The translations under genes were made by a program, and so were the position numbers. Source: Punica granatum (Eukaryota > Streptophyta > Magnoliopsida > Myrtales > Lythraceae). Taken from it: a stretch of 64,000 bases of DNA. This document shows, in pieces, positions 1-12,507 of the stretch (positions within the stretch are counted from its first letter, which is position 1; every line of letters starts with the position of its first letter). Below the pieces are notes generated by a model. That model ran no database searches. It was not told the origin of the DNA and saw only the letters and a program-made list of their open reading frames with translations. Location: the NCBI RefSeq assembly GCF_007655135.1, contig NC_045134.1, positions 5,290,982 to 5,354,981 of the forward strand. Reading direction: 5' to 3'.

Positions 1-705
1 ATCGTAAACACATTGCCACCGGCCCCGCACCCGGAGAGCTAAACACGGCAATACGGTACGGGGCCGTGGCCTCGTGACTTCGGGTTAGTGAGGCCGAGTC
101 TTTATTGGGTTAGGATAGAGGGGGTGGCAGTGGCAGGGGATGTAAATAGGGGGAAGTGGAGGGGGCAAGTAGGAGACAGAATAAAATGGAGGTGGGTCTG
201 CAGAAAACTGGAGGAGGCTGAAACTGAAAGCAGCAGGTGCATGAATGCACGGAAAAATCAGAAATTTTAATTTCCACTCCTCATAAAACGCTTACCGATA
301 TATTTCGTTTTTGGCTTGCAGGGCCTTAATAAAATAAACAATTTTGAGAAAATAATACAAATGCAGTAACATATGATCTCGTCCGAATATTTCAGGGTCG
401 GTTCTTGTTAATAGAAGCAAGAACCTGTGTCTCCTCATTTAACTTTTCATTTTCTTCTACTAAATTCATGATCTCTTTTATGACTTATAAAGAAAATACA
501 AATGGCTTTTTTGAAAAAAAAAGATGAATATGAATAAAGTGCAGAAAATCAGCGCGAAAGAGAAAAAAGGAAAAGATAATAAGGCTAAAAAGGGAGCCAT
601 TATGAGATCTGACCTTCTTCAAGACAGCCCAGTTGAAACAGAGTACTGCGGCCATAATAATAATAATTTTGTTTAAGTAAATAAATAAATGGCAATTATT
701 GATTA

Positions 706-734
706 TATTAATAATAATAATAATAATAATAATA
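706..734 (+). repeat. (TAA)n microsatellite
   Basis: About nine uninterrupted TAA triplets, with looser AAT/ATAA repeats around them. Confidence 0.9.
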
Positions 735-1675
735 CCAGACAATAGTACTGAGTTGCATTTGCTCAATACATTACATACAATAAAATAAAACAAGTTGAAA
801 AAATACATAAATTGAAAATAAGATGCAGTTAAGAAAATTCATAACAATAACAATAATAGAATGGGAAAAGGCTGCAGAGGTAGCAAGGGGAAGTGTGTAC
901 GGCGGCGTTTGCAGTAAAGTAAAAAAAAGCATTTGAGTTAGATTTGCCCTTCAAGTGTCTTCTCTATTATACAGTAGAAAGAACTTTTTTCGAAAATCTC
1001 CTCCCCCCCTCTCTCTCTCTACCCTCTCCCACAATGATAGAGAGATAAAGTAGAAGAATTATGTCACTCCAATTTGGCTCCTCAAGTTCTCTCATCGTCT
1101 CCGTTTGCTCCCGTGGTGGTAATTGTTCTATGTTCACTTCGGGAATGGATCGAGGGAAGGAGGCGGAGGGAGGCAGTCGCCCCTTTAAACCTTTGTCATT
1201 ATAAGAAAACTTTTATATACGATAGTTCAATTTTTAATGGAATGCCTCTTATTCATTCCATAATTCAAAAGCATTACCATATTATGTTTTCCCTCAAAAA
1301 GTTCGCTCCCCTCGATGCAAATCCTGACTCTTGTCCCTGTCTATGTTGATTCAGCTGTTTATTAATTGTCAGTGCCAGCCAAGATATTATGGAAATGTAA
1401 GTTGAATCTGGCGATCATTACAAATTGTGACAATGTAAGAATTTAAACACGTCATAAAAATCATAACATTTCATTTGATATTTTCCTTCAGTATTGAATG
1501 ATTCTAGTGTAGTTCTAAAGTCAGTTCTCTTTATCGGCTACCGCTCCTCCGAGTGGTGATCGCGACACCGGCACCCGAGTCACGAATGACAAACAAAAAG
1601 TGATCAACTAGAAGGGTTTAATTAGGTAAGATAGAAATTTCAGGGGGTAAATTGATATCAATGAGAAATGGTGTT

Positions 1676-1678
<3 letters not shown>

Positions 1679-1721
<43 letters not shown>
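1679..1721 (+). repeat. (CT)n microsatellite
   Basis: A pure CT run of more than 20 dinucleotides, ending in an imperfect CTATCTCT tail. Confidence 0.95.
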
Positions 1722-1728
<7 letters not shown>

Positions 1729-2581
1729 TGGTCATTGAATAGACAGTGGAGGGAAGCTCGAGAAGAACGATGTCGTGCCCTCTCTGACTACACGTGACAG
1801 CTGCGTAGGAAAGAGAACAGCTGCTTTCCTTTCTGCCCATCCATCTTCTCTATCTGCCCTCCTTTTCTTTCTTTTTCATTTTTTTCTTTTTGTTTTTTTG
1901 AAAAAAAATTCAGATGGCAACGACTACAAAAATTTGGGAATTGGGAGGGTTTGCAATTTATGATTCATCACTGGATTGAAATTTGCAAATCGAGTTCTCG
2001 AGTCATTGCCCAATATATGAAATAAAATAGCGAAACAAACTATAAATCTGTGCGGTCGTGCGTGATTCGCATCGATAGATTATGCCAATTTTCAAGTCCG
2101 TATTGAATATAAGACAAACTATTAAGAATGAAAATATCGTACAGTTCTAATTTTAATTTTAAACTAGTCTATACTATTAGTATTGCATTAGGTTTTTTTT
2201 GGGATAAATTCCTGATTGTGAAATTCGATTATCATGTTACGACTTACGAGATTATCCTTTGCCTATAATGCAAGGATTGCAATATGCGGGTGGGTTATTG
2301 ATTCATCACGCGACTCAATACATGAAATAAACAGAGATAATTGCAATCCCGTGTTAATGCACTAGACTGCATCTGTCTCATAAATTGGATTAAATTGAGA
2401 CTGCTTCATAAGTAATTGGGCTAAATTGGAACAACTTGAAACTGCTGGACCATGAAGAAGAGCTCTTCAGGTGCTTCTTATATTAGAATTATTGGGCCGG
2501 TTCTTCCCGGGCCCATTTGCATTTCCAACGGGTCACTCTTCAGGTGGAACGGTCCTTAAGTGGTCCTATCCTATGTATCAA

Positions 2582-2626
2582 TACACACACACACACACAG
2601 ATATATATATATATATATATATATAT
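2582..2626 (+). repeat. Compound (CA)n-(TA)n microsatellite
   Basis: About nine CA repeats are followed, after a short AGA step, by about twelve TA repeats. Confidence 0.9.
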
Positions 2627-4589
2627 TGGGGGTTAGGAAACGACACCAATGAGGCTGGAACTTGGACGGGAATAGATAGATGAGGAAACGATATAAGAGC
2701 ACGCGAAGTTTCATTATAAGAATCGATCGTAAATACTCAATTTCAGGTTGAGAACGATGTTGTGCCGATCCCCTTCTCAATTTTTTTAATCTAATTTGAT
2801 TATGGTAGAATAAATGAGACACTCTCTAACTATAACGGAATGTTAAACCATTGGAGAATCTATTCGCCTCATAAAAACACGTGAAAATAAAGATATTGAC
2901 ACCAAAGTGGACTAATAAATGTACAGTCTTGCTTGCATGACAACCACCATTTAGCATTTAAAAAAAATCTTAAAAAAGAAGTCTTCCAATTCGTACTTTT
3001 AGCGATCTCAACCCCTCAATTTGATCCTGTGTTCTACTTAATAATAAATTATATGTTCTAAAATTCTTTATATATATATATATATTTCAATTTAAAAGAC
3101 ATGTTTATTCCAAACAAAATTTGTGATAAATTATTTTTTTCAAGAAAATTTTCAATACAGACTTACTTTTGAAACTCTATCTGAAAATTTTAGTAGAATT
3201 TTCGTAGGTAATTTGTTGGTCCAGTGAATTTGCTGAAATTATTGTAGTCACTGGGTTTAAATAGAGAATGAGAAGAGGGATATGATGAAGAGGAGAAAGA
3301 TAGAATCAAGAAGAATGTATGGAGCATGACAAGAAGAAATACTTATTTCAAAGAGAAAACCGAATGCTATATAATTAGACAAAACATGGTTTTCAGGGGG
3401 AAAAAAGAAATGAAAACAAGACGAGAGTGTGAAAATTTGAAAATGAAGGTAAAAGTAATGAATTCATGCATGTCTTTATTCTTAACTTATAAAATTTTTA
3501 TTTTTGCAAAGTAAAAATTATAAGCTCATTTTAGCAATTGTATATTAATCTATCTCTCTCTCGAAGTCCCTACATATTGATACATGCACTTATAAAGGCA
3601 TATAAGCTAGTCACTATTAGTCAAATATTAGCTATATTATTTTTATTTTAAAATCAATAAAAATCTCTTTGAATTAAACACATTAGAGATAGATACATCA
3701 TATAGAAACGCATTCCTACAAATAAAAGACGTAAGGACAGATAACACCGCATATAAAAACGCGTCTTATTTGTTTCTAAAAGTAATGATTTAGAAACAAA
3801 GTATTTATATTGATTCTAATATCTTATCTACGTAAGTTATTTGTGCAGTACCTCTTCCTTTACCAGTCTAAGACCTTGATCGTAACATTTCAAGGATTCG
3901 ATTTCTGATGTCTAAGCTAGAAGGTGCTATATGATTCTGAATGTAGCTACTTTTTAACCATTAGAATGCCCAGTCATATGGAATAAAGGGGGCTGAAGAA
4001 AGTCACCCTCTACCCTATCTTTTGGGTTCACCTATCATATTCCCCTGAAATACACATTAATGGTTTCACGTACGACGTTGCATTCAAGTCTTTCGCCTTT
4101 GATCTCACCTCCGCTCAATCGATATGGGGTCCATCAAGCCAATTGTTTACAAGCAACACACTCGACATACACCTTATACTTTATTCGAACAGATCATAGA
4201 GGCGCAAGTTCCAAATTTCGGGTATATGCACTTTATCGTATGCTAGGAGAGGGACCATGATCGTTTTCATACTGAAATAAGTCAAATCTAGAATCTCACT
4301 AAGTACCTAGAACTCGCTACTATGTGGGTGTATTACGGGATGACCGTAATTGGCTCATAATACTTGATCTAGTGGGCTTTGAATTTAATCCACTTGTGTA
4401 TTAGTGGGGCTGCGGTGATCAAGTTGGGCTAAAGTTTAGCAATCTCTGGTGAAATGAACATTTCATGGATGTTAGGTTCCCTTAGTTGGAGTAATCGCAG
4501 CTGGCCAATATTCCCACCTAGCTTTTTATTCAGGAGAAAAAGAAGAAGAAGTCATATCTGGTCTTATTTAGTTAGTCTTTACCGGTTGC

Positions 4590-4617
4590 AATGATATATA
4601 TATATATATATATATAT
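4590..4617 (+). repeat. (TA)n microsatellite
   Basis: About thirteen TA repeats. Comparable short TA runs occur at about 3072-3084, 7423-7443, 7485-7507, 36200-36218 and 56656-56686. Confidence 0.9.
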
Positions 4618-4794
4618 CGTATTTGCACATATGAAGTTTCTGTCATCGGCTTTTTTGTTGTGGAGAATATTGGCCGAATGCACCTTCACCAGCATATTTG
4701 TCCGAAGTGAATTAACATATATAATTCCTGTCCATGTCCATTGGCCTTTATATAAGATGCTCAATTTCAAAAAGTTCAATCCCATAGACGCCCA

Positions 4795-5172
4795 TTTATC
4801 TAATACTTCTAGCACGTCAAAGACAACTTTTGCACTCATCTTCAATCGCGTTACTTAGCTTGATGGAGAAGAGACACTTTAGACTTTTCGAGACCCAATA
4901 GACCTTTCCAAACTCGTTCCTTTATCTAATACTTCTAGCACGTCAAAGACAACTTTTGCACTCATCTTCAATCGCGTTACTTAGCTTGATGGAGAAGAGA
5001 CACTTTAGACTTTTCGAGACCCAATAGACCTTTCCAAGCTCGTTCCTTTATCTAATACTTCTAGCACGTCAAAGACAACTTTTGCACTCATCTTCAATCG
5101 CGTTACTTAGCTTGATGGAGAAGAGACACTTTAGACTTTTCGAGACCCAATAGACCTTTCCAAGCTCGTTCC
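4795..5172 (+). repeat. 126-bp tandem repeat, three copies
   Basis: Three head-to-tail copies start at 4795, 4921 and 5047, an exact 126-bp period. They are nearly identical; the visible difference is AAACTCG in copy 1 against AAGCTCG in copies 2 and 3. 126 is a multiple of three, but each unit carries an in-frame stop (TTACTTAGC) in the frame that is open in copy 1. I do not recognise the unit. The near-identity suggests recent unequal crossing-over or slippage. Confidence 0.95.
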
Positions 5173-5742
5173 TATACGACGACATACTAGATAATCGTCG
5201 AAGAACTAATGATCAAATGACTGTATACGTATATAATGCACAGCAACCCGGGGAATTCTCATTTCAGAGGAAACCGCTCTAAGACACTCAACTAATGATT
5301 CGACGATGCGTTTCCGAATTTTCGGCAAATAAACTAATAGCTTATGTGGATGTCGCAAATTTCTCGCAAAAGTCATCGTCCCAAGCAAGTAATAGGATAT
5401 TGTAAATAGGATGGTCCGTTCAAAAGGGATTCCTTACAAGCTCGTGCCAATTATTGAAGCCAATTAAAGAAACAAATAGTAATAATTGAGCCAATTGTTT
5501 TTGTTCTCCTTCCAAGTCAAAACCCTACCAAACATTTGACAAAGAGTCCTTCAATTAGCACAACAAACCTTAACTTTATTATTCTTTTATGATATATCAA
5601 AAGCTACAGCCCCTTACATCTCTTGCGCACAACTTGTTAAATACATGGCAAACGGATCCCATTTGGCTCGTTGCTAATCAAACCTGCGATAAGAGAACTT
5701 TGAGAAAATCATCAGATACTGATCCAGAGGGAATTTAAAACG
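5173..5742. promoter_or_regulatory. Upstream region of the LURP-one-related gene
   Basis: Non-coding sequence between the 126-bp repeat array and the ATG at 5743. It should hold the promoter and 5' leader of the LOR gene. I cannot point to a single convincing TATA box or transcription start. Confidence 0.35.
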
Positions 5743-6853
5743 ATGAGTACTGTGGCCGTCGTAAGCAAGATGTACTGTTCGAGCTCACAGGCGGTGCTGG
5801 TGGTGAGGAGGCGGCCGCATGTGGTGAATGGCGGTGGCTTCGTAGTGACAGACTGCACGCAGAAGGTGGTTTTCCGAGTTGACGGCTGTGCCACGCTTGG
5901 CACCAGCGGGGAGCTCGTCCTCCGGGATGGACAAGGCAATCCACTCCTCCTCATCCGCCGACAGGTATATATACAACAATTTATGCTATCCAACGTGGCT
6001 TTCAAACCGCTCCGGCAGAGTCATGTCCATCTTTTATGTGTTTAATCATGCTGATGCAGAGAGAAATCCTCGTACATAGATCCGTAGCTAGCTTCCTTAG
6101 ATCGGTTGAATGTCCAACCTGTAAGAATACGTAGTATCATCTTCTAGGTAAAACAACCATGAATGAATCCCCGGAAAGTACTGCATCAATTAAGGGGTCA
6201 TAGATCAACCTATGTTCTTTGTCAAATCTCTAGTGTAATGGACATAGGAGATTAGGGCAACTAACCGGACGCGGCGACTAACAGAAGTTATTTTATTTTA
6301 TGGTGGTATTGCAGGGAGGTGGGGTTCTTCAGGCTCTGAGCATCCATAAGAAATGGAAGGGATACACTTGCAACTACGAAGACTCGCAGAAGTTGGCATT
6401 CAGCCTAAAGGAGCCCGTAAGTCATCAAAACTCAATATGCTTTGGGAAGAAGAATAATAATCAGATCAGAATCAGCCTTGAACCCCGAAAAAGCAGCAGA
6501 GATTGGAACTTTCAAGTTGATGGCTACTTCCCCGATAGAGACTGCAGCATCGTCGACTCTAACGGCCACACGATAGCAAAGGTGACCGGAATTCCACATG
6601 GTTATTATTTATCACGTCACCTAACAAAACAGTTGTGATATGCATGAGTTGTTTGCCATCGTCGGTCAAGGGTAATATGTTCATGTTGGTGTTTGATATG
6701 GAAGTGCAGGTCGGGGTGAAGACGGAAGTGGACGAGCTGATGGAAAGCAAGGACATCTATCACGTTACCATAAGAGCTGGAGTCGACCAAGCTTTCGTGT
6801 TTGGGATGATTGCAATTCTCGATCACATCTACGGCGAATCCACCACTTGCTAG
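5743..6853 (+). CDS. LURP-one-related (LOR) protein
   Basis: Three exons, 5743-5964, 6315-6581 and 6710-6853, with GT-AG introns of 350 and 128 bp. The exon lengths (222, 267, 144) are each divisible by three, giving 210 residues, the usual length for this family. The N-terminal part has the typical run: a variable start, then FVVTDCTQKVVFRVDG, then LVLRDGQGNPLLLIRR. The C-terminal half has the FQVDGYFPDRDCSIVD strand pattern of the tubby-like LOR fold (DUF567). The family is named after Arabidopsis LURP1, needed for basal defence against an oomycete; most members have no known biochemical activity. I infer the family, not a specific orthologue. A foldback element lies directly downstream. 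Confidence 0.88.
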
Positions 6854-6924
6854 AGATCGACCAAAGATTGATCTAGCTGACAAATTATTATCAGCCCACC
6901 CAGCTAGAGTTTGAAGGTTGGTCT

Positions 6925-7125
6925 ATAATTCTAATATGGTGTCAAATTTTTCGTTAATTTGGACATAATCGAGGTCACGGAGGGTGCCGATGACTCAATC
7001 GGGGGTGGTGGCCGGGATCGTGGCTCCACCCCTTGGAATCGATAGAACTCCCAACGTCGGCGCTCTCCGTGGCCTCGATTCCGTCTAAATTAACATAAAA
7101 TTTGACGCCGTGCTAGAATTGTTAT
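6925..7125. mobile_element. Foldback / MITE-like element, 201 bp
   Basis: The first ~70 bases are largely the reverse complement of the last ~70. The left arm reads ATAATTCTAATATGGTGTC, then TTAATTTGGACATAATCGAGG, then CACGGAGGGTGCCGA; the right arm is its inverted counterpart with scattered mismatches. The arms enclose a ~60-bp loop and form one long imperfect hairpin. No transposase is present and I see no clear target-site duplication. It begins 71 bp after the stop of the LOR gene, so it may lie in its 3' UTR. A MIRNA-like origin is possible but the arms are long for that. Confidence 0.75.
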
Positions 7126-7409
7126 CAAATCGAAAATTTTTACATTTTTAAATTGAAAAAAAAGTTTGTTTTAAAACTGTTATTTTTTTTGTTATTAATT
7201 CATTAATTAATGATCATATCATTTATTTTTTTGGGATAAATCCTTCTTGTCACGTTACGGAATCACCTACGAACCAAAAGCAATGCATGCATGATAAGTT
7301 ACATCAAGAAGATGTCCACGCGATTTCTCTGTCTCGCTTCTCTTTTCCCTTTCTCAGTTATCCAATTAGGTGATGTTGCCATTGTCTGTACGGAACGGCT
7401 TTAGTTACA

Positions 7410-7443
<34 letters not shown>

Positions 7444-9095
7444 GTCGGTTACAGAGGAGATCGAAACGGCTTTACTTATTATATATAGATATATATATAT
7501 ATATATTTCGTTTATAAAGAATATTCAAAATTTAGTATAATGAAAGGAAATTCTAAATAACTAATAAATGGACACGAGTAATATTATTAGGTATCGAATA
7601 TGCTATATTTAGATCAATAGCGATGACATGCATCACTGCACTACGCTCTATTTTTAATATATATATATCTATCGAAAAGAGAATGTTCCTTCGTGAGTAT
7701 GAACAACCAGGTAAACCGTATAGATATAGGCAATTAGATAACGATGTGAGTCAACCTTAGCAAATCTCAAACTCTCCTGAAAACATAGCTAGAGTTGTCT
7801 CAACTCTCAAATATAATATCATAAGAAATTTTACGTCACGACAGTTGATGTATTATAAAGTTTAGTTATGTCTCTTTGAAACTTGGACACAGTCGAACGC
7901 TTTCATGTTCCAACACGATTCCTCTTGGTGGCAAGGATCTCTAAGGGTCCCACCATTCTAATGGTTCCAATTGTTAATCACCATATCGAGGAATTTCACG
8001 TAATTCTAAGGTGCAACTTCTCAAAATGCAGTTATGCCTCATCGTCTTGGGTTATTGTGAGTTTATGCTGAGGTTATGCAATTTTCGAATAGGAATTCAT
8101 TTTATGAAAGATTTTAGGTTTTCTTATTTCGGTGGGTCTCCGAGATCATTTTGATGACTTATGTTATGTTGAAAATTTCTCCTAATTAAATAATTAAAAA
8201 ATTTCACCCAAAAAGATAGTGTAGTGCAATAGTGCTTGTCCTTATCTTGTAATCCGAATGTTCCAAGTTGATACTAGATGGGACTACATGTACACCTTCC
8301 TAGTTATTAAAATTTATATTTCATTGTATTAGGCATGCGATATCCTTTATAAGTGAAAAAAATTCAACCAAAAAATAATAATATAATTTAAAATATAATT
8401 GGTCACCGACCCCAAAAAAGAAAGTAATTGTATTATCATTTTAGTTTCTTCGGCCACCTATGTCCTTTAAGTTGAATTGATATTGATATGATATATATTT
8501 ATGGGCTCGTGTGGACTTGGGCCTCCACTCAAAGTTTTATATGCCATCGAGGCCTAAATGGGTCCACTCTTTTCCCACTATTAATTAAGTGTACATCATA
8601 ATTGGTAGTTTCCATGATAGGCCTACTAACCATTAGTAAATCATTAACAACAAAATGAAATCTTAACAGGATGGACGTTTACCTTTGGAACAAGATCTGC
8701 AAAATAAGTATTATTTGTGCTACTTATAAATGTTTCGGAGACCTAGACGACGAACCTTCCCCGATTAATCCAATCTACCACGATATATAGGGTTATGCTA
8801 ATTAATGGATCCAATTATTTTTTATATTAACTTCTTTCAGTATGAAAACTGAAAGAGGAACAGTAACACTGTCGATATTTCTATGTGAGCAAGATAAAAC
8901 TAATAAAGCAAAAAAAAAAAAAAAAGAATTACGAGGCATTCGATTAAGGGCTCCAAATCTCCTGTAGAATGATATAGAACTCATAATGTTTGCACTTAAT
9001 TCCCCCGACAATCACTAATATTCTCTGCGGAACGATGTAAGTACGGCTATTGAAGAAATGATGACAATGAAGTAAGAATGGCTAATGCATATATG
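7126..9095. other. Intergenic, no gene recognised
   Basis: AT-rich DNA with two (TA)n runs near 7423-7507 and a 15-base A run at 8910-8925. No open frame resembles a known protein. Confidence 0.6.
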
Positions 9096-9718
9096 CTAGG
9101 CTATTTTGATCCCTGCATGCCTGCACCGGCCTTCTCCGTCAGCGTCAGCATCTGCAGTCTCGTCGTCGGATGACATCTCGGACATGTAGTCGTGATGCTC
9201 CACCTGCAATATCACGACCTCCATGAAGAGAAACCCTCCAATGGAGTAGTTGTGCCAGAAATTCCGGGCTGCCGTGCGGATAAATTTGATGACCGTGTTG
9301 CGGAAATCCAAGGGAACCCTGAGGGCCGACATGGACTGGGCGATGCTTGCCTTCCCATAGGAGTTGAAAAGGTCCCCGAGCCGGATGTGGGCATCTGCGT
9401 GCGATAGGGTACGACGGTAATATTCGGAACTGTCATCCAGGACAGCAACGGGTGATCCCTCGGTGGCCCGGATCACTAAGTCGAGACGTAGGTCGATCGA
9501 GAGGATGTAACCATTGGGGAGGGACTGCTCCGCAGATGTGGATGCAATGTTGCTGGGGTCCACCCGAAGGACCGGCCGGACGTCATGGTCGGTGATTTCA
9601 AAGTAGTAGGTCCATTGGTCAGTCGATGATGTATGGAATCGGGCTCTGGGGTCAATCAACAAGAACCGTATTAGAAGACTACTGTGCTCGAAACGGGCGC
9701 AGCACACGGCCTCTGCCT
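9096..9718 (-). CDS. Hypothetical protein exon; faint ribosome-inactivating-protein-fold resemblance
   Basis: An open frame of about 207 codons ending at 9096. It has no ATG near its 5' edge. A TAG stop sits just upstream, at a point that reads as a 3' splice site (TAATCTAG then GCAGAGG), so I take this as a last exon starting near 9718. I know no close family. The order of features (RFLLIDP, a strand-rich middle with SIDLRLDLVIRA, then LGD, IAQSMSAL and IKFIRTAARNF) faintly recalls the plant rRNA N-glycosidase (RIP) fold. If so, the position before AAR, where the catalytic Glu should be, holds Thr, so an active enzyme is not expected. The tail is acidic (SSDDETADADADGEG). Alternatives are an unrelated lineage-specific protein or a decayed gene. 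Family assignment is a guess; the open frame itself is seen. Confidence 0.35.
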
Positions 9719-9973
9719 AGATTACTACAGTACTTGAGCAGAGATAGCACGTATAGATATAAACGCATGTTGTATGGAATTCTTCGATCTTGGAAACAAC
9801 TGAATCTTGAATCTTGATGTGCTACGGAAATGTTACTGATCCATTCTCCCTTATATGCTATGCTTCTCAATCATTCGTAAGGACTCTTACGATCTATTTT
9901 GGATAGCAATATTTAAATCATATTAGTTTAACAAGAACAAGAAGAGGGGAAGATGTATGTCACAGATCATCTG

Positions 9974-10426
9974 TTACGTAATCTGTGCGCACCGGTGCTT
10001 ATCTTCGGTCCAACAGACCAGTCCTTTGCCGACCCTCTTCCTCTTCTGCCCTTTCCCTGGCTCACGCATCAGCATCCGAGTTGTGTCATCGGGGTTACTA
10101 TAGGTCGTTTGCTCTGTTTGGCCATTCTTGTCATCAGTAATCATCATGCCACCATGGTAGCCACCACTGGTGTGGTTCGATCTCGAACCAACACGGGGGT
10201 TCTCCATGTGATCATAATCAGCCTGCAAGGGAGCCCCAGTAGTTCCAGTATCCTCCGCCTCCACATGATCATCATCAGCCTGCATAGGAGCCGTGTTGGC
10301 CCCAGTCTCCTCTGCTGGCCAGTCACCTCTATGGCCGTTGTCCATCCTCTCGAGCAAGGGGTCGCTCTGCTGGAGTTTTCGGGTCTCGTTGAGCAGACCC
10401 CGGTTGATCAGGCTGGATTTCTTGAT
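9974..10426 (-). CDS. Hypothetical upstream open frame, possible partner exon of 9096-9718
   Basis: Open from just after a TAA at 10427-10429 down to a stop at 9974; the first in-frame ATG is at 10345, giving 123 residues. The product is hydrophilic, rich in Asp, Gly and Thr, with a basic GQKRKRVGKG stretch near the end. It contains a duplicated 19-residue segment (QADDDHVEAED and QADYDHMENPR variants) encoded by a 57-bp tandem duplication. It has no recognisable domain. It lies on the same strand upstream of the 9096-9718 exon, with several possible donor sites near its end, so the two may be exons of one gene. I cannot fix the junction. Confidence 0.25.
   Translation of the reverse strand: MKKSSLINRGLLNETRKLQQSDPLLERMDNGHRGDWPAEETGANTAPMQADDDHVEAEDTGTTGAPLQADYDHMENPRVGSRSNHTSGGYHGGMMITDDKNGQTEQTTYSNPDDTTRMLMREPGKGQKRKRVGKGLVCWTEDKHRCAQIT
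10204..10317 (+). repeat. 57-bp tandem duplication inside an open frame
   Basis: Two diverged copies with 57-bp period (starts near 10204 and 10261). The period is a multiple of three, so the minus-strand frame stays open through both. Confidence 0.75.
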
Positions 10427-12507
10427 TTAATTAGAGAGGGTACATTTATTTGAGTGAGAAACTCTAAAATGAAAAGTGGGAGTTTAGGAGGTTAAGTAAC
10501 TAATTATATAGACAACCAACTGTTATGGCTCAGGAAGCAAAATTAAGCGCGGGAACATGTAGAATGGTGTTGGATTGAATGGCTAAAGATTGCGTAACAT
10601 GGTTAACAGTGAAAGCTCTTAGGCAACGTGCAAAAATTTGATGGAGCCATGCCATTTCGAGGTAGGGGTGAGCCTGGTTAACAGGTATATCGGGAATTGA
10701 TTGAAAACCTACCCGTCGGGATTGAACATGTACCCGTTGGGAATTGACCGGGACCAGTAAATGTAACCGATGGCACCTGTAGCCCGACACCCCCAGGTAG
10801 GAGGCCTACGGCTCAAGAACTCTTCTTGATCAGATGTTTTGGGCCCAACCCAAACTTCTAAAACAGTTGATCGAACTCAAAACGTTATACTTGAAAGGAA
10901 CGTCACCGAGCATTGGGGTCCCCATGGTCATCTAAAGACATATCATACTTCTATGATTCCGGATAACCGTTTTGCCTGCTCGAGAGCCATCGGATGTTTA
11001 GCCGGGGCTATACCCCGGTCCCATGGCTCTCCGCGAGGAAGATTTTCCTCCCGGAATCATAGAATTCTCCCAAATTATGGCCAGAACTAGAATGGCGTCA
11101 TATAATATCAAATCACGAGGATACATTAGGCATGATTCCAGGCTAATGTTCTGGTTGCCGGTGCCATTTTCCTATGCAAACTTCGATGATGCAGGTTCAA
11201 CTTGGATTGGCCTATTGATGTCATCTCAATGCGATCCTATCGACATTGAGCCTCTGGCATGCCATTGCCAATGTCAACGAGCACTAAACGTCGACCTAGG
11301 CATCATCTCTGACGTCCTTATCGTTCAATCCAGCACTTACCGACGTTCCGCTGGTTGTTTTTTTCGGAATTCAAAACTCACTTATTGCCACTGACATTAG
11401 AGCATGGGGGCAGCCACGTGATAATGGCTAGCCCCAGCCGTCCCGCCACCTGAGGCGGCTCCCCCGACCCTAATGATTTGCCCCATCCGAACTAATGAGT
11501 TTTTGCCCAAACTAGATCTATAGATTTGATTCACAATATAGACTTTCTCACAAATTATATCTCACAATAGACTTGCATTATCTTTCATTTATTTTTAGAG
11601 ACCCTAAAACTTTTTCATTGTTTAATTTGAAGTCCCTCTCTGAAATTTAAATTGTGAAAAGTTAAAAAAGAAAGAAAAGACCAATACATTCATGATAGTA
11701 CGGGTCAATGTTGGGATGTGAATCCTAGGCATGTAAAAAGACCAAAACCTCAAACTAAACCGCCGAGTCGAATAAAAAATAATCGAAATGCTCAAATCGA
11801 TTGATAAGTCTAATTCAATGCGACATTTGAATAAAAAAAAAGTTCAATTAATGACTTAATATAATCACTTCGCTCAAAATTTATTGAACCGAAGGACTTT
11901 GGTTAAGATTATTTTTTGAGAAAGAAAAAACTAAAATAATTAAAATAAAATCTGGCTCTCATATTAAAATAATTTTTTCAAAAATTTTAAAAATAAATCA
12001 ATAAAACACTATTATCCACTAAAAATGACTTTCATTTATAATTAGACCCGTAAGAATTACATTTTACCAAGTGAAATCAATTTATTTTTATCTAGTTTTT
12101 AATAATCTTTTAAAAATTCAAATGATCGGTTAACTGAATGGAAAAACAAATTATATTTTACTTGATTTTCCTCGTAAGCTTATTATAGTTCGGACTTATA
12201 TCCCAAAACTAATAAAATTGTACCTTCGTTTTGGAACGATTCTGGCAAAAATTCCCGAACTAATTACAGGAACATTCTTTTTCTATTTCTATTTTTATAT
12301 TTATAATTTTCTATCACTTGCAATTTCAGGCAGCAAAATTGGAAAAATATTTGAAAAATCAAATATTCCTCTGAAATTCAATCAAACCGAAATATATGTC
12401 TTATTGTTTCATCGGAAATTGGTACAGAAATTCAGCTAATTACAATTCCATACATTAATTATTACACAAGAGGGACGATGAGAATCAGATCCGACAGATC
12501 AGAAATG
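10427..12507. other. Intergenic, no gene recognised
   Basis: The left part (to about 11500) is relatively GC-rich, with short open frames that resemble nothing I know, probably old transposon debris. It holds a compact hairpin at 10982-11031. The right part (11500-12450) is very AT-rich. No gene is supported; the last ~50 bases are probably the 3' UTR of COPT5. Confidence 0.55.
10982..11031. other. Compact two-tier hairpin
   Basis: A 9-bp outer stem (GAGAGCCAT with ATGGCTCTC) encloses a GC-rich inner stem (CCGGGG with CCCCGG). Function unknown. Confidence 0.55.

Larger units (their letters stand above)
1..4794. other. Intergenic, AT-rich, no gene recognised
   Basis: I see no coding region that resembles a known protein here. 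Open frames are short, often lack an ATG, and have the low-complexity composition of AT-rich plant intergenic DNA. The stretch holds several microsatellites, listed separately. Around 900-1100 and 1500-1600 there are somewhat more GC-rich patches, but nothing recognisable. Confidence 0.6.

Noticed and set aside
9953..10453. 166-codon plus-strand open frame
   Set aside because: It is the complement of the minus-strand hypothetical frame and has a Ser/Leu-rich shadow composition.
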